A stretch of 64,000 nt of DNA from an uncultured bacterium (GTDB taxonomy: Bacteria > Verrucomicrobiota > Kiritimatiellia > CAIKKV01 > CAITUY01): contig CAITUY010000095.1 of NCBI GenBank assembly GCA_903895695.1, positions 34,438-98,437 on the forward strand, given 5' to 3'. The notes under the pieces are model-generated. The model had not been told where the DNA came from. It ran no database searches and saw nothing but the letters and a program-made list of their open reading frames with translations. This document shows, piece after piece, positions 8,473-16,932 of the stretch. A program made the position numbers and the translations under genes. Each line of letters starts with the position of its first letter. The stretch's first letter is position 1.

Positions 8473-9915
8473 TCATTCCTTCCGGGCCTGATCGATCCGG
8501 ATGATCCTCCAATCGGCCCAGTCCAGAGGGATGTTTCCCAGGTAGGTTCGCGCGCTGATCATCACGTGCTGCGGCGCATTCAGCGTGTCCCACGGGATGG
8601 CGATGTCAAGCTCGTGCGACCGCCGGGCCACGGTAACGTTGCCGTCATGGGGGAGTGCCCGCCCCGTGTCGAAAACGCGCGTGTCGAGACGGCCGACCAA
8701 GATGTGCACCTTCGGCATCCGCACAAACGGCACGTCCGGCCGGTACCCGCAGGCGTAGATGGACGCGCCGACCGCCTCGCCGAGCGGACGGGATATGGCC
8801 AGGGTGACGCTCAAAGCCTGCGCATCGCTCCGCAGCCGGCGCCACTCGATCCCCACGAATCGACTGCGCTCTTCCATCGTCAGCTCGCCCGGCTCGTCGC
8901 GCGAGACGCTGTCCCCCGGCCCTCCGGGCCGCAGTTCCTTGAACTGCGGGGTCCGCGGCGACAACACCACCGTCGGCGCGTCGCCAAAGAGTTCATTGGC
9001 ACGGACCAGCGAACCGAGATAACGGCCTGAATAAGCAAACTGTGTCTTGTGCAGGCGAATGGCTTGGGATTTGAGGGCGACCTCCTGGTCCGTCAACGGA
9101 AACGTGAACCACGCATCGGACTCGGCCAGCGCCGCAGGCGGTTCCAAAGGCAGGAGCGGGTCGTCCACGGGCGGCGCAGGCCACTGCGGGAAGTGTGTCA
9201 GGTAGGGGTAGAGCGTCGGGTGAAGCCCTTCGACCGCGAGATCCCACAGGGCCACGCGCGTGAACAGGTAGAGGGCCCGGTGGTCAGGGTTGAAATCCGC
9301 CGGGTGGGGCACGAACACGCGCGTGGGATGGAACTCGCGCAGTATCGCGGTGAGGTCGGCCAGCACCGATTCACCGGTGTAGGGCGCACCGGGTCGATAG
9401 GCGTTGGCATAGGGCACCTTCGTGGTGCGCGTCAGCATGCTTTCGAGCGGCGGCCGGTTGCCCCAGTGGTCGGTCCAGAGTTTCAGCGTGCGGAAATCGG
9501 GGTAGCCCAGGAAGACCAGTTGGCTTGCGGGGACGTCGAGGCGGCCGGTGGCGGCCAAGGCCTCGTCATGCCGCAACTGGCCCATGCGCCGGATGGCGGA
9601 GGGCTCCAGCACGAAGTGTTTTCGGTAAACGGCAAACGACCACTCGTTGTTATCGCCGTAGGTGAGGAACACGATTCGAACGGGCAGACCCATGGCTTGC
9701 GCCCGCTGGAGAACTCCGCCGCAGGCGAGCGTTTCGTCGTCGGGATGCGGCGCCAGCACCAGAATACGATCGCGGGCATTGAGCCTCAGTTCGGTCAGGA
9801 TCGCGCCGGGCCCGGTCGCTGCCGCCCACGCCGGCAGCCACACCCCCGCGGCCAGAATGAGCCCGATGACCACGGCCTGCCTCAACAGACCGTTAGTGCT
9901 GGAAGCTGAGTCCAT
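8473..9915 (-). CDS. Exported PIG-L/LmbE family deacetylase
   Basis: This is a 480-residue protein. An N-terminal signal segment (about 12-33, QAVVIGLILAAGVWLPAWA) is followed by a PIG-L (LmbE) domain with the zinc motif A-P-H-P-D-D-E-T (55-62) and the later H-P-A-D-F-N-P-D-H motif (about 200). PIG-L enzymes remove acetyl from N-acetylglucosaminyl groups and related amides. The C-terminal 150 residues (after about 330) form a separate beta-rich part not typical of the core enzyme. The first 23 bp overlap the 3' end of the acetyltransferase gene, so the two are translated in a coupled way. Substrate is unknown; export suggests an envelope or extracellular glycan. Confidence 0.9.
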   Translation of the reverse strand: MDSASSTNGLLRQAVVIGLILAAGVWLPAWAAATGPGAILTELRLNARDRILVLAPHPDDETLACGGVLQRAQAMGLPVRIVFLTYGDNNEWSFAVYRKHFVLEPSAIRRMGQLRHDEALAATGRLDVPASQLVFLGYPDFRTLKLWTDHWGNRPPLESMLTRTTKVPYANAYRPGAPYTGESVLADLTAILREFHPTRVFVPHPADFNPDHRALYLFTRVALWDLAVEGLHPTLYPYLTHFPQWPAPPVDDPLLPLEPPAALAESDAWFTFPLTDQEVALKSQAIRLHKTQFAYSGRYLGSLVRANELFGDAPTVVLSPRTPQFKELRPGGPGDSVSRDEPGELTMEERSRFVGIEWRRLRSDAQALSVTLAISRPLGEAVGASIYACGYRPDVPFVRMPKVHILVGRLDTRVFDTGRALPHDGNVTVARRSHELDIAIPWDTLNAPQHVMISARTYLGNIPLDWADWRIIRIDQARKE

Positions 9916-10552
9916 ACAGGAGCACCTCCCGAAGTTCCGTGCCGCCCGACACGGGGAACGTCAATGCGTCACGGTGAACGACGGCGAAGCCGTGGGTCTC
10001 GAAAAACCGGCAGGCGCGAATGCTGTCGGCGCGCACACTGGCATGCACGCCGGCGGCCGGCGTCTGACGCAGCCGTCGCAAGGCCGCCTCGAGAAGGTCG
10101 CCGCCGAGGCCGTGACTGCGGAACCGGACGTCGAGGTTGATGTGGAGGTGCGCAGGATAGGCGGCATCCGTGAACGGCCGCCGGGTGGCCAGGCGGCGGA
10201 CATTCGCCCTTGCGGCCCGTATCATGCGCCATGTCTCGGCCCGGCCCAGGGCGCCGCGCAGAACGGCGCCGATGAGGGCGGCAGGGGCGATACGAAGCCG
10301 CGCGGCCCGCTCGACGGCGCGGGAGTCCGCAGCAGCCAGTACGTAGCCGGCCAGTTGGCCGTCGGACTCGGCGACCCACGAGCAGGAACGATCCAGATCG
10401 GTATAGTAGCGTGTCAATAGATCGACGACCAGCAGTCGATCGGAGAAGAACCCTTCCACCGGTTCGCCACGGTCCGCCGTGTCGCCGCACAGCCGGCGGA
10501 CCGCCGCCCGGTCAGCGGAAGCCAGGAGACGGATGACGATGGCGGCTGACAT
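9893..10552 (-). CDS. GNAT-family N-acetyltransferase
   Basis: This is a 219-residue protein starting at ATG 10552, with AAGAAGGA upstream; the frame continues to 11032 but that extension is not protein-like. It has the GNAT layout: an N-terminal V-I-R-L-L strand, a central AESDGQLAGYVLAAAD strand-turn, and the acetyl-CoA region around H-L-H-I-N-L-D-V-R-F-R-S-H-G-L-G-G-D-L-L (Q/R-x-x-G-x-G/A type). A middle insert (about 90-140) rich in Arg/Ala is unusual. Its 3' end overlaps the exported PIG-L deacetylase by 23 bp, pairing an acetyl-adding with an acetyl-removing enzyme. Substrate is unknown. Confidence 0.85.
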   Translation of the reverse strand: MSAAIVIRLLASADRAAVRRLCGDTADRGEPVEGFFSDRLLVVDLLTRYYTDLDRSCSWVAESDGQLAGYVLAAADSRAVERAARLRIAPAALIGAVLRGALGRAETWRMIRAARANVRRLATRRPFTDAAYPAHLHINLDVRFRSHGLGGDLLEAALRRLRQTPAAGVHASVRADSIRACRFFETHGFAVVHRDALTFPVSGGTELREVLLYGLSFQH

Positions 10553-10631
10553 GTTGGGTCCTTCTTGTCCGCATCCTGACTGATCGGCACTGTCGCGGGG
10601 TAGCGGCCCAATCATCGCCAATTCTTGGCTC

Positions 10632-10661
10632 TTGTCAATCGATGCCACTTGCCTGTCTAAT
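10632..10661 (+). promoter_or_regulatory. Sigma-70-type promoter of the duplicated amidohydrolase gene
   Basis: TTGTCA (10632-10637), an 18-bp spacer and TCTAAT (10656-10661) lie in the divergent region. The expected start of transcription (about 10668) is some 50 bp before the ATG at 10719, which has its own GAGGAGGG ribosome site. This is motif matching only. Confidence 0.45.
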
Positions 10662-10718
10662 GCCGGGGAGCGGATCGACAATCCGCGGTAACGGCAGCGC
10701 ATCTGAGGAGGGCCGACT

Positions 10719-12374
10719 ATGCAGCGTGTCGAACGGAGAGCCAACGCCAGAGCATCCCGGATCGGTCTCGCCAATCCCGAGTCCACCGTTCCGGCATTGT
10801 TCGATGTCAATGCCAGCTTTGGCAAGCCCTGTGCGGGCGAGGCGGAGTTTCCCTGCATCCAGGACCGGCTGGACACGATGGACCGGCTCGGCATCAGCCG
10901 CGCCCTGGTCTGGAACACGGAGTCGCTCCAGAACCACGCGCTTTCCAGCAACCAGGCCCTGATCGAGGAGATTCGCAGCACGCCCGGCGCCGCTGGCCGG
11001 ATCCTGCCGGCGCTGACTGTTTCGAACCTCATGACCTACGAGCGGGACGGCCTCGCGTCGCTGGTCGGGCAGCTAAAGGCCATGCCATGCCGCGCTTTGC
11101 GCTTTACGAACGTCATGGGACGCCTGACCCTGATGCAACTGGAGCCTGTCATGCGCCAGTTGCGCGCGCTCAAGCCTGTCATTATCCTCAAACACGATCA
11201 GGCCTCCGTGGCCGACATTCTGGAATTCACGGCCGCCTTCCCCGGTGTGTCGCTGGTCCTGACCGAGGTCATGTGGGGACCGTGTGTCACGGTTTTCGAC
11301 CTGATGCGCCGCCGAAAGAATGTTCTTTGCGACACATCCTGGCTGCATTCCTTCGGGGCCATCGAACTGGTCGTCAAGCATTTCGGCGCCGACCGCCTGA
11401 TTTTCGGAACCGGGTTCAAATCTCATAACGGGGCGGCGATCGCCGCCCTGGCGCGCGCGCAACTCACTGCCGCCCAACGCCGCCTCATCGCCCACGGCAA
11501 CTTGGACCGCCTGACCGGCCTGGCCGCCACACCGCCCGCCGCCTCGCGCCCGATGGCGAATACGCTATGGCCCCGCTTTCTGGAAGGCAAACCGCTAGCC
11601 GTCGATGTGGTCGATGCCCACGGTCACCTGGGCCCCTCGGCCGGCTACGTACTCGAAGACCAGGAAGAACGCGCCCAACTCCAGGCGGGACTCAAGGCCA
11701 TGGATCGAGTCGGCATCTCCACTCTGCTCGTATCGGGCATGCAGGCCATCATGGGGGCACCCGTCGAAGGCAACGCGCTCATGGAGGACATTCTCCGCCC
11801 CCACGCCGGCCGCGTGTGGGGTTACGTGGGGTTCAACCCGCTTTACGCCGACGCGCTGGTCCCGAAGCTCGACGCTTATTTCGCCGGTCCCGTCTTCAAG
11901 GGGTTCAAGACCCTCTGCGGGTACTGGCAGGTCGCCATCACCGACAAGCGCTTCACTCCGATGTGGGAGTATGCCCAACGCCACCGTTTACCGGTGCTCT
12001 CGCATACCTGGGATGACACCTACAACTCGCCGGCTATGTTCAAAGGGCTGGTGAAGCGTTACCCGCGCGTCCCCTTTCTGTTGGGCCATTCGGGGGGCGG
12101 CACGCGCGGACGCCTCGAGGCCGAGGCCCTGGCGCAGGAACACCGGAATGTCTACCTCGAATGGTGCGGCAGCTTCTGTACGCCGATCACGTGGGACGAG
12201 ACGCTGCGCAAGGTGGACCCCCGCCAGGTGGTCTTCGGCACCGATGCCATGGCGCACAGCTTCGACTGGGAATTGGGCCGGCTGCTGTCGCTCGACGTCC
12301 CGGATGACGTGCTGCTCCCGATCCTGGGCGGGAACATGCGGCGCATCCTGGCGATGCGCAGTCAACGCCGATAG
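10719..12374 (+). CDS. Tandem amidohydrolase-family protein with a degenerate first half
   Basis: This is a 551-residue protein made of two amidohydrolase_2-like (TIM-barrel, metal-dependent hydrolase) halves. The second half (about 295-551) starts with D-A-H-G-H-L-G (the HxH metal site, about 300-304), then has P-V-L-S-H-T-W-D, L-G-H-S-G-G-G-T and a late F-G-T-D-A (the metal Asp), so it looks active. The first half (about 27-275) has the same order of elements, but the HxH is replaced by D-V-N-A-S-F-G and the final Asp motif by F-G-T-G-F. Both halves share a D-R-(L/V)-G-I-S helix. The active half may hydrolyse or decarboxylate a cyclic or aromatic substrate; the first may be structural. Single-domain members are about 270-300 residues. 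Ribosome site GAGGAGGG. Confidence 0.85.
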   Translation: MQRVERRANARASRIGLANPESTVPALFDVNASFGKPCAGEAEFPCIQDRLDTMDRLGISRALVWNTESLQNHALSSNQALIEEIRSTPGAAGRILPALTVSNLMTYERDGLASLVGQLKAMPCRALRFTNVMGRLTLMQLEPVMRQLRALKPVIILKHDQASVADILEFTAAFPGVSLVLTEVMWGPCVTVFDLMRRRKNVLCDTSWLHSFGAIELVVKHFGADRLIFGTGFKSHNGAAIAALARAQLTAAQRRLIAHGNLDRLTGLAATPPAASRPMANTLWPRFLEGKPLAVDVVDAHGHLGPSAGYVLEDQEERAQLQAGLKAMDRVGISTLLVSGMQAIMGAPVEGNALMEDILRPHAGRVWGYVGFNPLYADALVPKLDAYFAGPVFKGFKTLCGYWQVAITDKRFTPMWEYAQRHRLPVLSHTWDDTYNSPAMFKGLVKRYPRVPFLLGHSGGGTRGRLEAEALAQEHRNVYLEWCGSFCTPITWDETLRKVDPRQVVFGTDAMAHSFDWELGRLLSLDVPDDVLLPILGGNMRRILAMRSQRR

Positions 12375-12388
12375 GCACTCTTCCGGGC

Positions 12389-12413
12389 AGCGGCAAAACC
12401 CAAGCGTGCCGCT
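12389..12413. terminator. Weak hairpin between convergent genes
   Basis: A 7-bp inverted repeat (AGCGGCA at 12389-12395, TGCCGCT at 12407-12413) fills the 37-bp gap between the amidohydrolase stop and the cysteine-less ketosynthase stop. There is no T-run, so a termination role is only a possibility. Confidence 0.25.
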
Positions 12414-13473
12414 ACCGCGCCAGGTGCAGCGTCACGCGGTTGCCGGCGCAGTCGAGTCTCGTGCAGAAGACATGGCGGATCTCGGCGGGACCGGATTCGT
12501 GACAGACCTGCAGGTCGCCGGCGCCATCGGGCACCGGTACGGCATATCGCCGGCCGCGCCGCAACATGAGCGCCGCCACTGCCGCGTGAAAGGCGCTGAT
12601 GGTCATCAGGCTCCCGCACAGCGGCGCGTAGGAAGCCACGGGCAGTCCTTCCCGGGCCACCGCTCGATAACCGGACTCATCGTGCGACAGACCGTCGGCA
12701 TCAAGCAGGTGGACCGCCCCCTCCGGCGCCGGCTCGGGCACTGCCGTCAACTGCGCGCCGGCTACGCGGCCGTAACCCGCCCCCTCCCCGCGCGACACCA
12801 GGAAGAACACGCTCCCCTCGCCCGGCACCGCCTCGGGTGCCGTCGCGAAGGCGAGCGGCTTGATGCGGCCGTCGGCTGGCGTTCGGCACAGCCGCCCGCT
12901 GGCATAGGCCATCACCGCCCCGACCTCGTCAACCGTCCCCACGAGCACGTGATCGCACCGCCCTTCGGCCAGCCACGCGTCGGCCAGGAGCAGTGCCTGG
13001 TGGAAGGCGAAATGGAAATGCGTAACTGTCAGCGTCGGCCCCCGCACGTCGAGCGTCATCGCGATATAGGAGGCCGCGGCATTGTGAACCGAATGCGAAA
13101 ACGCCGTGGGCGAAACACCGGCGTCGCCGAACTCGAGGATGCCATCGAGGAACCCGAACGTGGTCGTGTGGGGGCCCAGGGCCGTGGCCACGATCGTGCC
13201 GAGTCGCGAGGTGTCGAGGCGGCCGGCCAGCCCGCTGTCCTGCAGGGCGTCGGCCGCCGCCAGGACGGCCATGCGCGTGAACCGGTCGGCCCGGCGCGCC
13301 TTGGCCAGTACGGTCTTGTCAGCCAGGGTCTCGGGCGCCACGACATACGCCGGCGCACTGCCGGCGGGAACGGCGACCGTGCCGGGCGCCACCCACCCCT
13401 GCTCCAGCGCCTGTTCGAGCGCGGCTGCGCCGCGGCCGCGCGTGAAGACCACGCCCATACCGGCAATGTTCAT
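12412..13473 (-). CDS. Ketosynthase-like protein lacking the active Cys (chain-length-factor type)
   Basis: This is a 353-residue protein with the thiolase-fold layout of beta-ketoacyl synthases (MNIAGMGVVF start, A-D-A-L-Q-D-S-G helix, F-S-H-S-V-H-N-A-A-A). At the nucleophile elbow the usual A-C-S-S is replaced by T-H-F-H-F-A-F-H (151-158), so there is no catalytic Cys. The late His/Lys motifs are also missing. This is the pattern of KS-beta or chain-length-factor partners in type II polyketide and aryl-polyene-like systems. It overlaps the preceding, intact ketosynthase gene by ATGA (13470-13473), so the two are almost certainly made as a heterodimer. It ends the operon. Confidence 0.85.
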   Translation of the reverse strand: MNIAGMGVVFTRGRGAAALEQALEQGWVAPGTVAVPAGSAPAYVVAPETLADKTVLAKARRADRFTRMAVLAAADALQDSGLAGRLDTSRLGTIVATALGPHTTTFGFLDGILEFGDAGVSPTAFSHSVHNAAASYIAMTLDVRGPTLTVTHFHFAFHQALLLADAWLAEGRCDHVLVGTVDEVGAVMAYASGRLCRTPADGRIKPLAFATAPEAVPGEGSVFFLVSRGEGAGYGRVAGAQLTAVPEPAPEGAVHLLDADGLSHDESGYRAVAREGLPVASYAPLCGSLMTISAFHAAVAALMLRRGRRYAVPVPDGAGDLQVCHESGPAEIRHVFCTRLDCAGNRVTLHLAR

Positions 13474-14639
13474 ACCCGCCTCCCCAGCACCAGCGCGGCG
13501 TTATTGCCGCCGAAGGCAAGCGACGTGGAAAGGGCATAGCGGCCCCGTACGACCGTGTGCGTGCGCAGGGCTTCGAGCGGGATTTCGGGGTCCTGGTTCA
13601 CAAACCCGGCGCTGGCAGGAACCCAGCCCGCGCGCAGGCCGAGGGCCGTGAACGCGGCCTCCAATGCGCCGGCCGCGCCCAGGGTGTGGCCGGTGTAGCC
13701 CTTGGTCGAGAGCACCCTGACCGACGGCCCGAAGACGCGGGCCAGCACACTGCCTTCGGTGCGGTCGTTGTCGCGCGTGGCCGTGCCGTGGGCGTTGACG
13801 AAATCAATGGCGGCGGGTTCGAGGCCGGCCTGGGCCAGGCTGAGGCGGATGGCCTGCTCGAGTCCGGTCCCATCGGGCCGCGGCGCGGTGAGGTGGTGCG
13901 CGTCGCAGGCCGCGCCATAGCCAAGCACGTCGAGGGCCGGGACCGCGCCGCGCCGCCGTGCCGCGTCCTCGGTCTCGAGCACAAGCACGCCCGCGCCCTC
14001 GCCCAGGTTCAACCCCTGGCGGTCGCGGTCGAAGGGCGCGCACGGCTCGCGGCTCATGACGCTCAGGGAATGGAACCCGCACAGGGGAATGCGGTTCAGT
14101 TCATCGGCCCCGCCTGCCACGACACAATCGCACAAGCCGCAGCGGAGCCAGGCGAGCGCCACACCGACGGCGTCGGCGCTGGAGGAGCAGGCATTGACCA
14201 CGGTGATCCGCGGGCCCTGCGCCCCGATCGCCCGCGCCACGGCTTCGGCGAGGTTCCCTTTGAGAAAGCGCTCGACGGGGACCAGGGACGCCGTGCCGGT
14301 CTGGCGGTACGCGGTGTAGAAATCCATGTCGTTGAGCTGGCTCGCCACGGTCGTGCCGAAGCACACGCCGACACGACGGCCGGTCAGCCCGGCGCCGAGC
14401 CCGGCCTCGGACAGGGCCTCGGACACGGCGTGGAGGGCGAGTTGGAGCGTACGCGATTCCGAGCCCGCGGGCGCCGCGGGGAGCGGGCCGTGCACTTCGA
14501 ATACAGGCACGTCCAGTGGCGATTCGAACCGGGTTACCTTACCGAAATGCCGACGCCCTTCGGCGAACGAGTCGAGCGTGTCGGCGCGGTTGAATCCGGC
14601 GGCCGAGACTACGCCTATTCCGGTGATGCAGGCCGGCAC
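13470..14639 (-). CDS. Beta-ketoacyl-ACP synthase (KAS II/FabF type)
   Basis: This is a 389-residue condensing enzyme starting with GTG at 14639. The catalytic triad is complete: Cys151 in V-N-A-C-S-S-S, His284 in N-A-H-G-T-A-T, and K-G-Y-T-G-H (Lys313, His318). It elongates acyl chains bound to an acyl carrier protein by decarboxylative condensation. It starts 10 bp after the ACP gene stop and overlaps the cysteine-less partner by 4 bp. With both KS-alpha and KS-beta in a three-gene operon, a dedicated specialised pathway (polyene or type II polyketide-like) is more likely than housekeeping fatty acid synthesis. No ketoreductase, dehydratase or transferase is in the window, so the product cannot be named. 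Confidence 0.93.
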   Translation of the reverse strand: MPACITGIGVVSAAGFNRADTLDSFAEGRRHFGKVTRFESPLDVPVFEVHGPLPAAPAGSESRTLQLALHAVSEALSEAGLGAGLTGRRVGVCFGTTVASQLNDMDFYTAYRQTGTASLVPVERFLKGNLAEAVARAIGAQGPRITVVNACSSSADAVGVALAWLRCGLCDCVVAGGADELNRIPLCGFHSLSVMSREPCAPFDRDRQGLNLGEGAGVLVLETEDAARRRGAVPALDVLGYGAACDAHHLTAPRPDGTGLEQAIRLSLAQAGLEPAAIDFVNAHGTATRDNDRTEGSVLARVFGPSVRVLSTKGYTGHTLGAAGALEAAFTALGLRAGWVPASAGFVNQDPEIPLEALRTHTVVRGRYALSTSLAFGGNNAALVLGRRV

Positions 14640-14649
14640 ACTTCCCGTC

Positions 14650-14940
14650 CTACTTCTTTGCCTGCTGCGTTTCGTAGACGTAGGTAGCCAGCGTGTTGAT
14701 CGAACGGAAGATCTCGCGGCCTTTTTCCATGTCTTTGACTTCGACGCTGAAATTCCGCTGGAGGATCACCACGATTTCGACGGCGTCGAGCGAGTCCAGG
14801 CCCAAGCCTTCGCCGAACAGGGCGTCGTCGTCCTTGATCTGGTCGGGGGTGACGCCTTCCATGTTCAAGTTACTGACCAGCAGTTCCTTGAGCTTGGCGC
14901 GGATCTTGACCAGTTCCTGCTCGCGATCTTGTCCCTGCAT
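14650..14940 (-). CDS. Acyl carrier protein
   Basis: This is a 96-residue acidic protein with the phosphopantetheine site G-L-D-S-L-D-A-V (Ser50). It is slightly longer at both ends than FabF-operon ACPs (about 78 residues), with an N-terminal charged helix (QDREQELVKIRAKLKELL) and a Q-Q-A-K-K tail. It is the first gene of the ACP, KS-alpha, KS-beta operon and is the probable carrier for those two ketosynthases. A ribosome site of GAGGAGACG type precedes ATG 14940. It is divergent from grpE. Confidence 0.92.
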   Translation of the reverse strand: MQGQDREQELVKIRAKLKELLVSNLNMEGVTPDQIKDDDALFGEGLGLDSLDAVEIVVILQRNFSVEVKDMEKGREIFRSINTLATYVYETQQAKK

Positions 14941-15052
14941 CAGACGTCTCCTCGTCCCTGCGCCGCCTTGGCGTTCGGAGTCCGGGCATACTCGCGCCTT
15001 CGCGCCGTTTTTTCAAGGTTCAATTGCATGGCGGACCGGCGCAAAATCCCTA

Positions 15053-15081
15053 TTGCACAACATCGCCCGCCCGCGTACTTT
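15053..15081 (+). promoter_or_regulatory. Likely sigma-70-type promoter of grpE
   Basis: TTGCAC (15053-15058), a 17-bp spacer and TACTTT (15076-15081) lie in front of grpE. The expected transcription start (about 15088) fits a start codon at 15117 with a GGAAAG ribosome site. I saw no CIRCE-like inverted repeat. Confidence 0.4.
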
Positions 15082-15116
15082 CTCACGTCGAATTAGTCAT
15101 GATGAACCGGAAAGCT

Positions 15117-15728
15117 ATGGACGACACGAAACACAAGCCAACGAAGGATGACTCGCCCGCCAACGCCGAGTCCGCCCCGTCGCCGGATTCGGCTGAGCCG
15201 GCGCCCGCCGGCGCCGATCCCCGCGACCTCGAAATCGCCGCCCTGAAAGACCGTCTGCTGCGCCTGCAGGCGGACTTCGATAACTTCCGCAAGCGCACAA
15301 CCCGGGACCGCGACGACCAGGCGCGACGGGCCTGCGAACGCATCTTGAAAGACCTGCTCCCGGTGATCGACCACTTTGACCTGGGGCTCCAGGCGGCGCA
15401 CAAACATCACGTTAAGCATGCGGTCATCGACGGGCTATCCGGCGTGCTCAAGCAGCTCGAGCAAGTGATGGAAAAAGCGGGCGTCATGCCCATCGTGACG
15501 CAAGGCCAGGTCTTCGACCCGCACGTGCACGAACCCGTCACCCATCTGGCGTCGGACGAACACCCGGAGCACGTCATTATCCAGGAAACCCGGCGCGGGT
15601 ATAAGCTGGGGAACTTCCTGTTGCGGCCCGCGCAAGTGATCGTCTCGACCGGCCCGGCGACCGGAACCGGGCAGCCGGGCGAGCCGCCGCCGGACGCGGC
15701 ACCGGAGCAGCCGGAAGAAGAAGGTTGA
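15117..15728 (+). CDS. grpE: GrpE nucleotide exchange factor of the Hsp70 system
   Basis: GrpE releases ADP from DnaK in protein folding. The protein has an acidic, Ala/Pro-rich N-terminus, a long coiled-coil helix (LEIAALKDRLLRLQADFDNF with the R-K-R-T turn) and the C-terminal beta domain (GVMPIVTQGQVFDPHVHEPV, then R-R-G-Y-K-L-G-N-F-L-L-R-P-A-Q-V-I-V), all diagnostic. A Pro/Glu-rich tail of about 25 residues follows. ATG 15117 is chosen because CCGGAAAGCT precedes it; ATGs at 15099 and 15102 have no ribosome site. The GrpE core is of normal size (203 residues in all). dnaK and dnaJ are not next to it, which is a little unusual. Confidence 0.95.
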   Translation: MDDTKHKPTKDDSPANAESAPSPDSAEPAPAGADPRDLEIAALKDRLLRLQADFDNFRKRTTRDRDDQARRACERILKDLLPVIDHFDLGLQAAHKHHVKHAVIDGLSGVLKQLEQVMEKAGVMPIVTQGQVFDPHVHEPVTHLASDEHPEHVIIQETRRGYKLGNFLLRPAQVIVSTGPATGTGQPGEPPPDAAPEQPEEEG

Positions 15729-15765
15729 ACCGGGGGCGGCGGAGTACGAAGTTCGGCCCCACCCC

Positions 15766-16932
15766 TCACGCCAGCCGCTTCACGAAGCGCTCGAGGCGAT
15801 TCATCCCTTCCTCGATGTTTGCCAAACTGCACGCGTAAGAGAACCGCACGTGGTCGTCGGCTCCGAACGGCAGGCCCGGCACCACGGCCACCTTCTCCTG
15901 CTCCAGCAACCGGGCCGCAAAATCGAGGGACGCGAGGCCCGTGCCTGCGATGTTCGGGAAGGCATAGAACGCGCCCGTTGGCCGCACGCACGTCAGCCCC
16001 CGCAGGGCCGTCAGCCGCCGATGCAGGTACTGGCGGCGCTCGTCGAACGCCTTCACCATCCGGTCGACGCAATCCTGGGGCCCGCGCAACGCGGCGATCC
16101 CCCCGTATTGGGCGAACGTGTTGGGCGCCGAGGTGCTATGGCTCTGCAAGGCCGAACAAGCCTTGACGAGCTCAAGCGGACCGGCAAAATAGCCGAGCCG
16201 CCAGCCGGTCATCGCGTAGGGCTTGCTGAACCCGTTGACGGTGATCGTGCGTTTGAAGATCTCGGGTGACAAGGCACCGACGCTGGTTGCCTCCACGCCG
16301 TCGTAGACCATGCGCTCATAGATCTCGTCGGACACGATATAAAGACCATGCTGCACCGCCACCTCGGCCAGGGCCGCCAGTTCGGCCCGCGCATACACGG
16401 TGCCGGTGGGATTGGACGGGCTGTTCAGGACCAGAACCTTGGAGCGCGGCGTGATCGCAGCCTTGAGCGCGGCCGGGGTAATCTTCAGGCCGCTCCCATC
16501 GCTGCCTTTGACGAACACCGGCTTGCCGCCGGCCACACGTACCATCTCGGGATAGCTCAACCAGTACGGTGCGGGAATGACGACCTCATCCCCGTCCCGG
16601 CAGAGCGCCATGAAGATGTTGAACAGCGAGTGTTTGGCGCCGTTGCTGACAAGCACCTGCTCGGGCTTGTAGGCAAGTTTGTTCTCGGACGCGAGTTTGT
16701 CGGCGATCGCGACGCGCAATTCCATGATGCCGTCGTTCGGGGCGTACTTGGTCTTGCCTTCGCGCAGCGCTTTGGTCGCCGCTTCCTTGATGTGCTCCGG
16801 GGTGTCGAAGTCCGGCTCGCCGGCGCCAAATCCGCAGATATTCTCCCCTGCCGCCGCCATCGCCTTGGCCTTGGCGTCCACGGCCAAGGTTAGTGACGGA
16901 GGAATTCCCGCCACGCGCTCATTGAGATCCAT
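15766..16932 (-). CDS. Class I/II pyridoxal-phosphate aminotransferase (aspartate aminotransferase type)
   Basis: This is a 388-residue fold-type I aminotransferase of the aspartate/aromatic Ig subgroup. It has G-A-G-E-P-D-F-D-T-P near the N-terminus, S-N-P-T-G (173-177), Asp202 in S-D-E-I-Y, the PLP lysine Lys237 in G-F-S-K-P-Y-A-M-T-G-W-R, and the C-terminal R-F-S-Y-A substrate Arg. It moves an amino group between aspartate or another amino acid and a 2-oxo acid in the cytoplasm. The ATG at 16932 lies inside the 3' end of the tandem NDK gene (14-bp overlap), so the two are translationally coupled. Exact substrate preference cannot be read. Confidence 0.95.
   Translation of the reverse strand: MDLNERVAGIPPSLTLAVDAKAKAMAAAGENICGFGAGEPDFDTPEHIKEAATKALREGKTKYAPNDGIMELRVAIADKLASENKLAYKPEQVLVSNGAKHSLFNIFMALCRDGDEVVIPAPYWLSYPEMVRVAGGKPVFVKGSDGSGLKITPAALKAAITPRSKVLVLNSPSNPTGTVYARAELAALAEVAVQHGLYIVSDEIYERMVYDGVEATSVGALSPEIFKRTITVNGFSKPYAMTGWRLGYFAGPLELVKACSALQSHSTSAPNTFAQYGGIAALRGPQDCVDRMVKAFDERRQYLHRRLTALRGLTCVRPTGAFYAFPNIAGTGLASLDFAARLLEQEKVAVVPGLPFGADDHVRFSYACSLANIEEGMNRLERFVKRLA

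Noticed and set aside
12148..13539. A long + strand frame over the cysteine-less ketosynthase
   Set aside because: The - strand frame is recognisable and coupled; the + frame has no domain.
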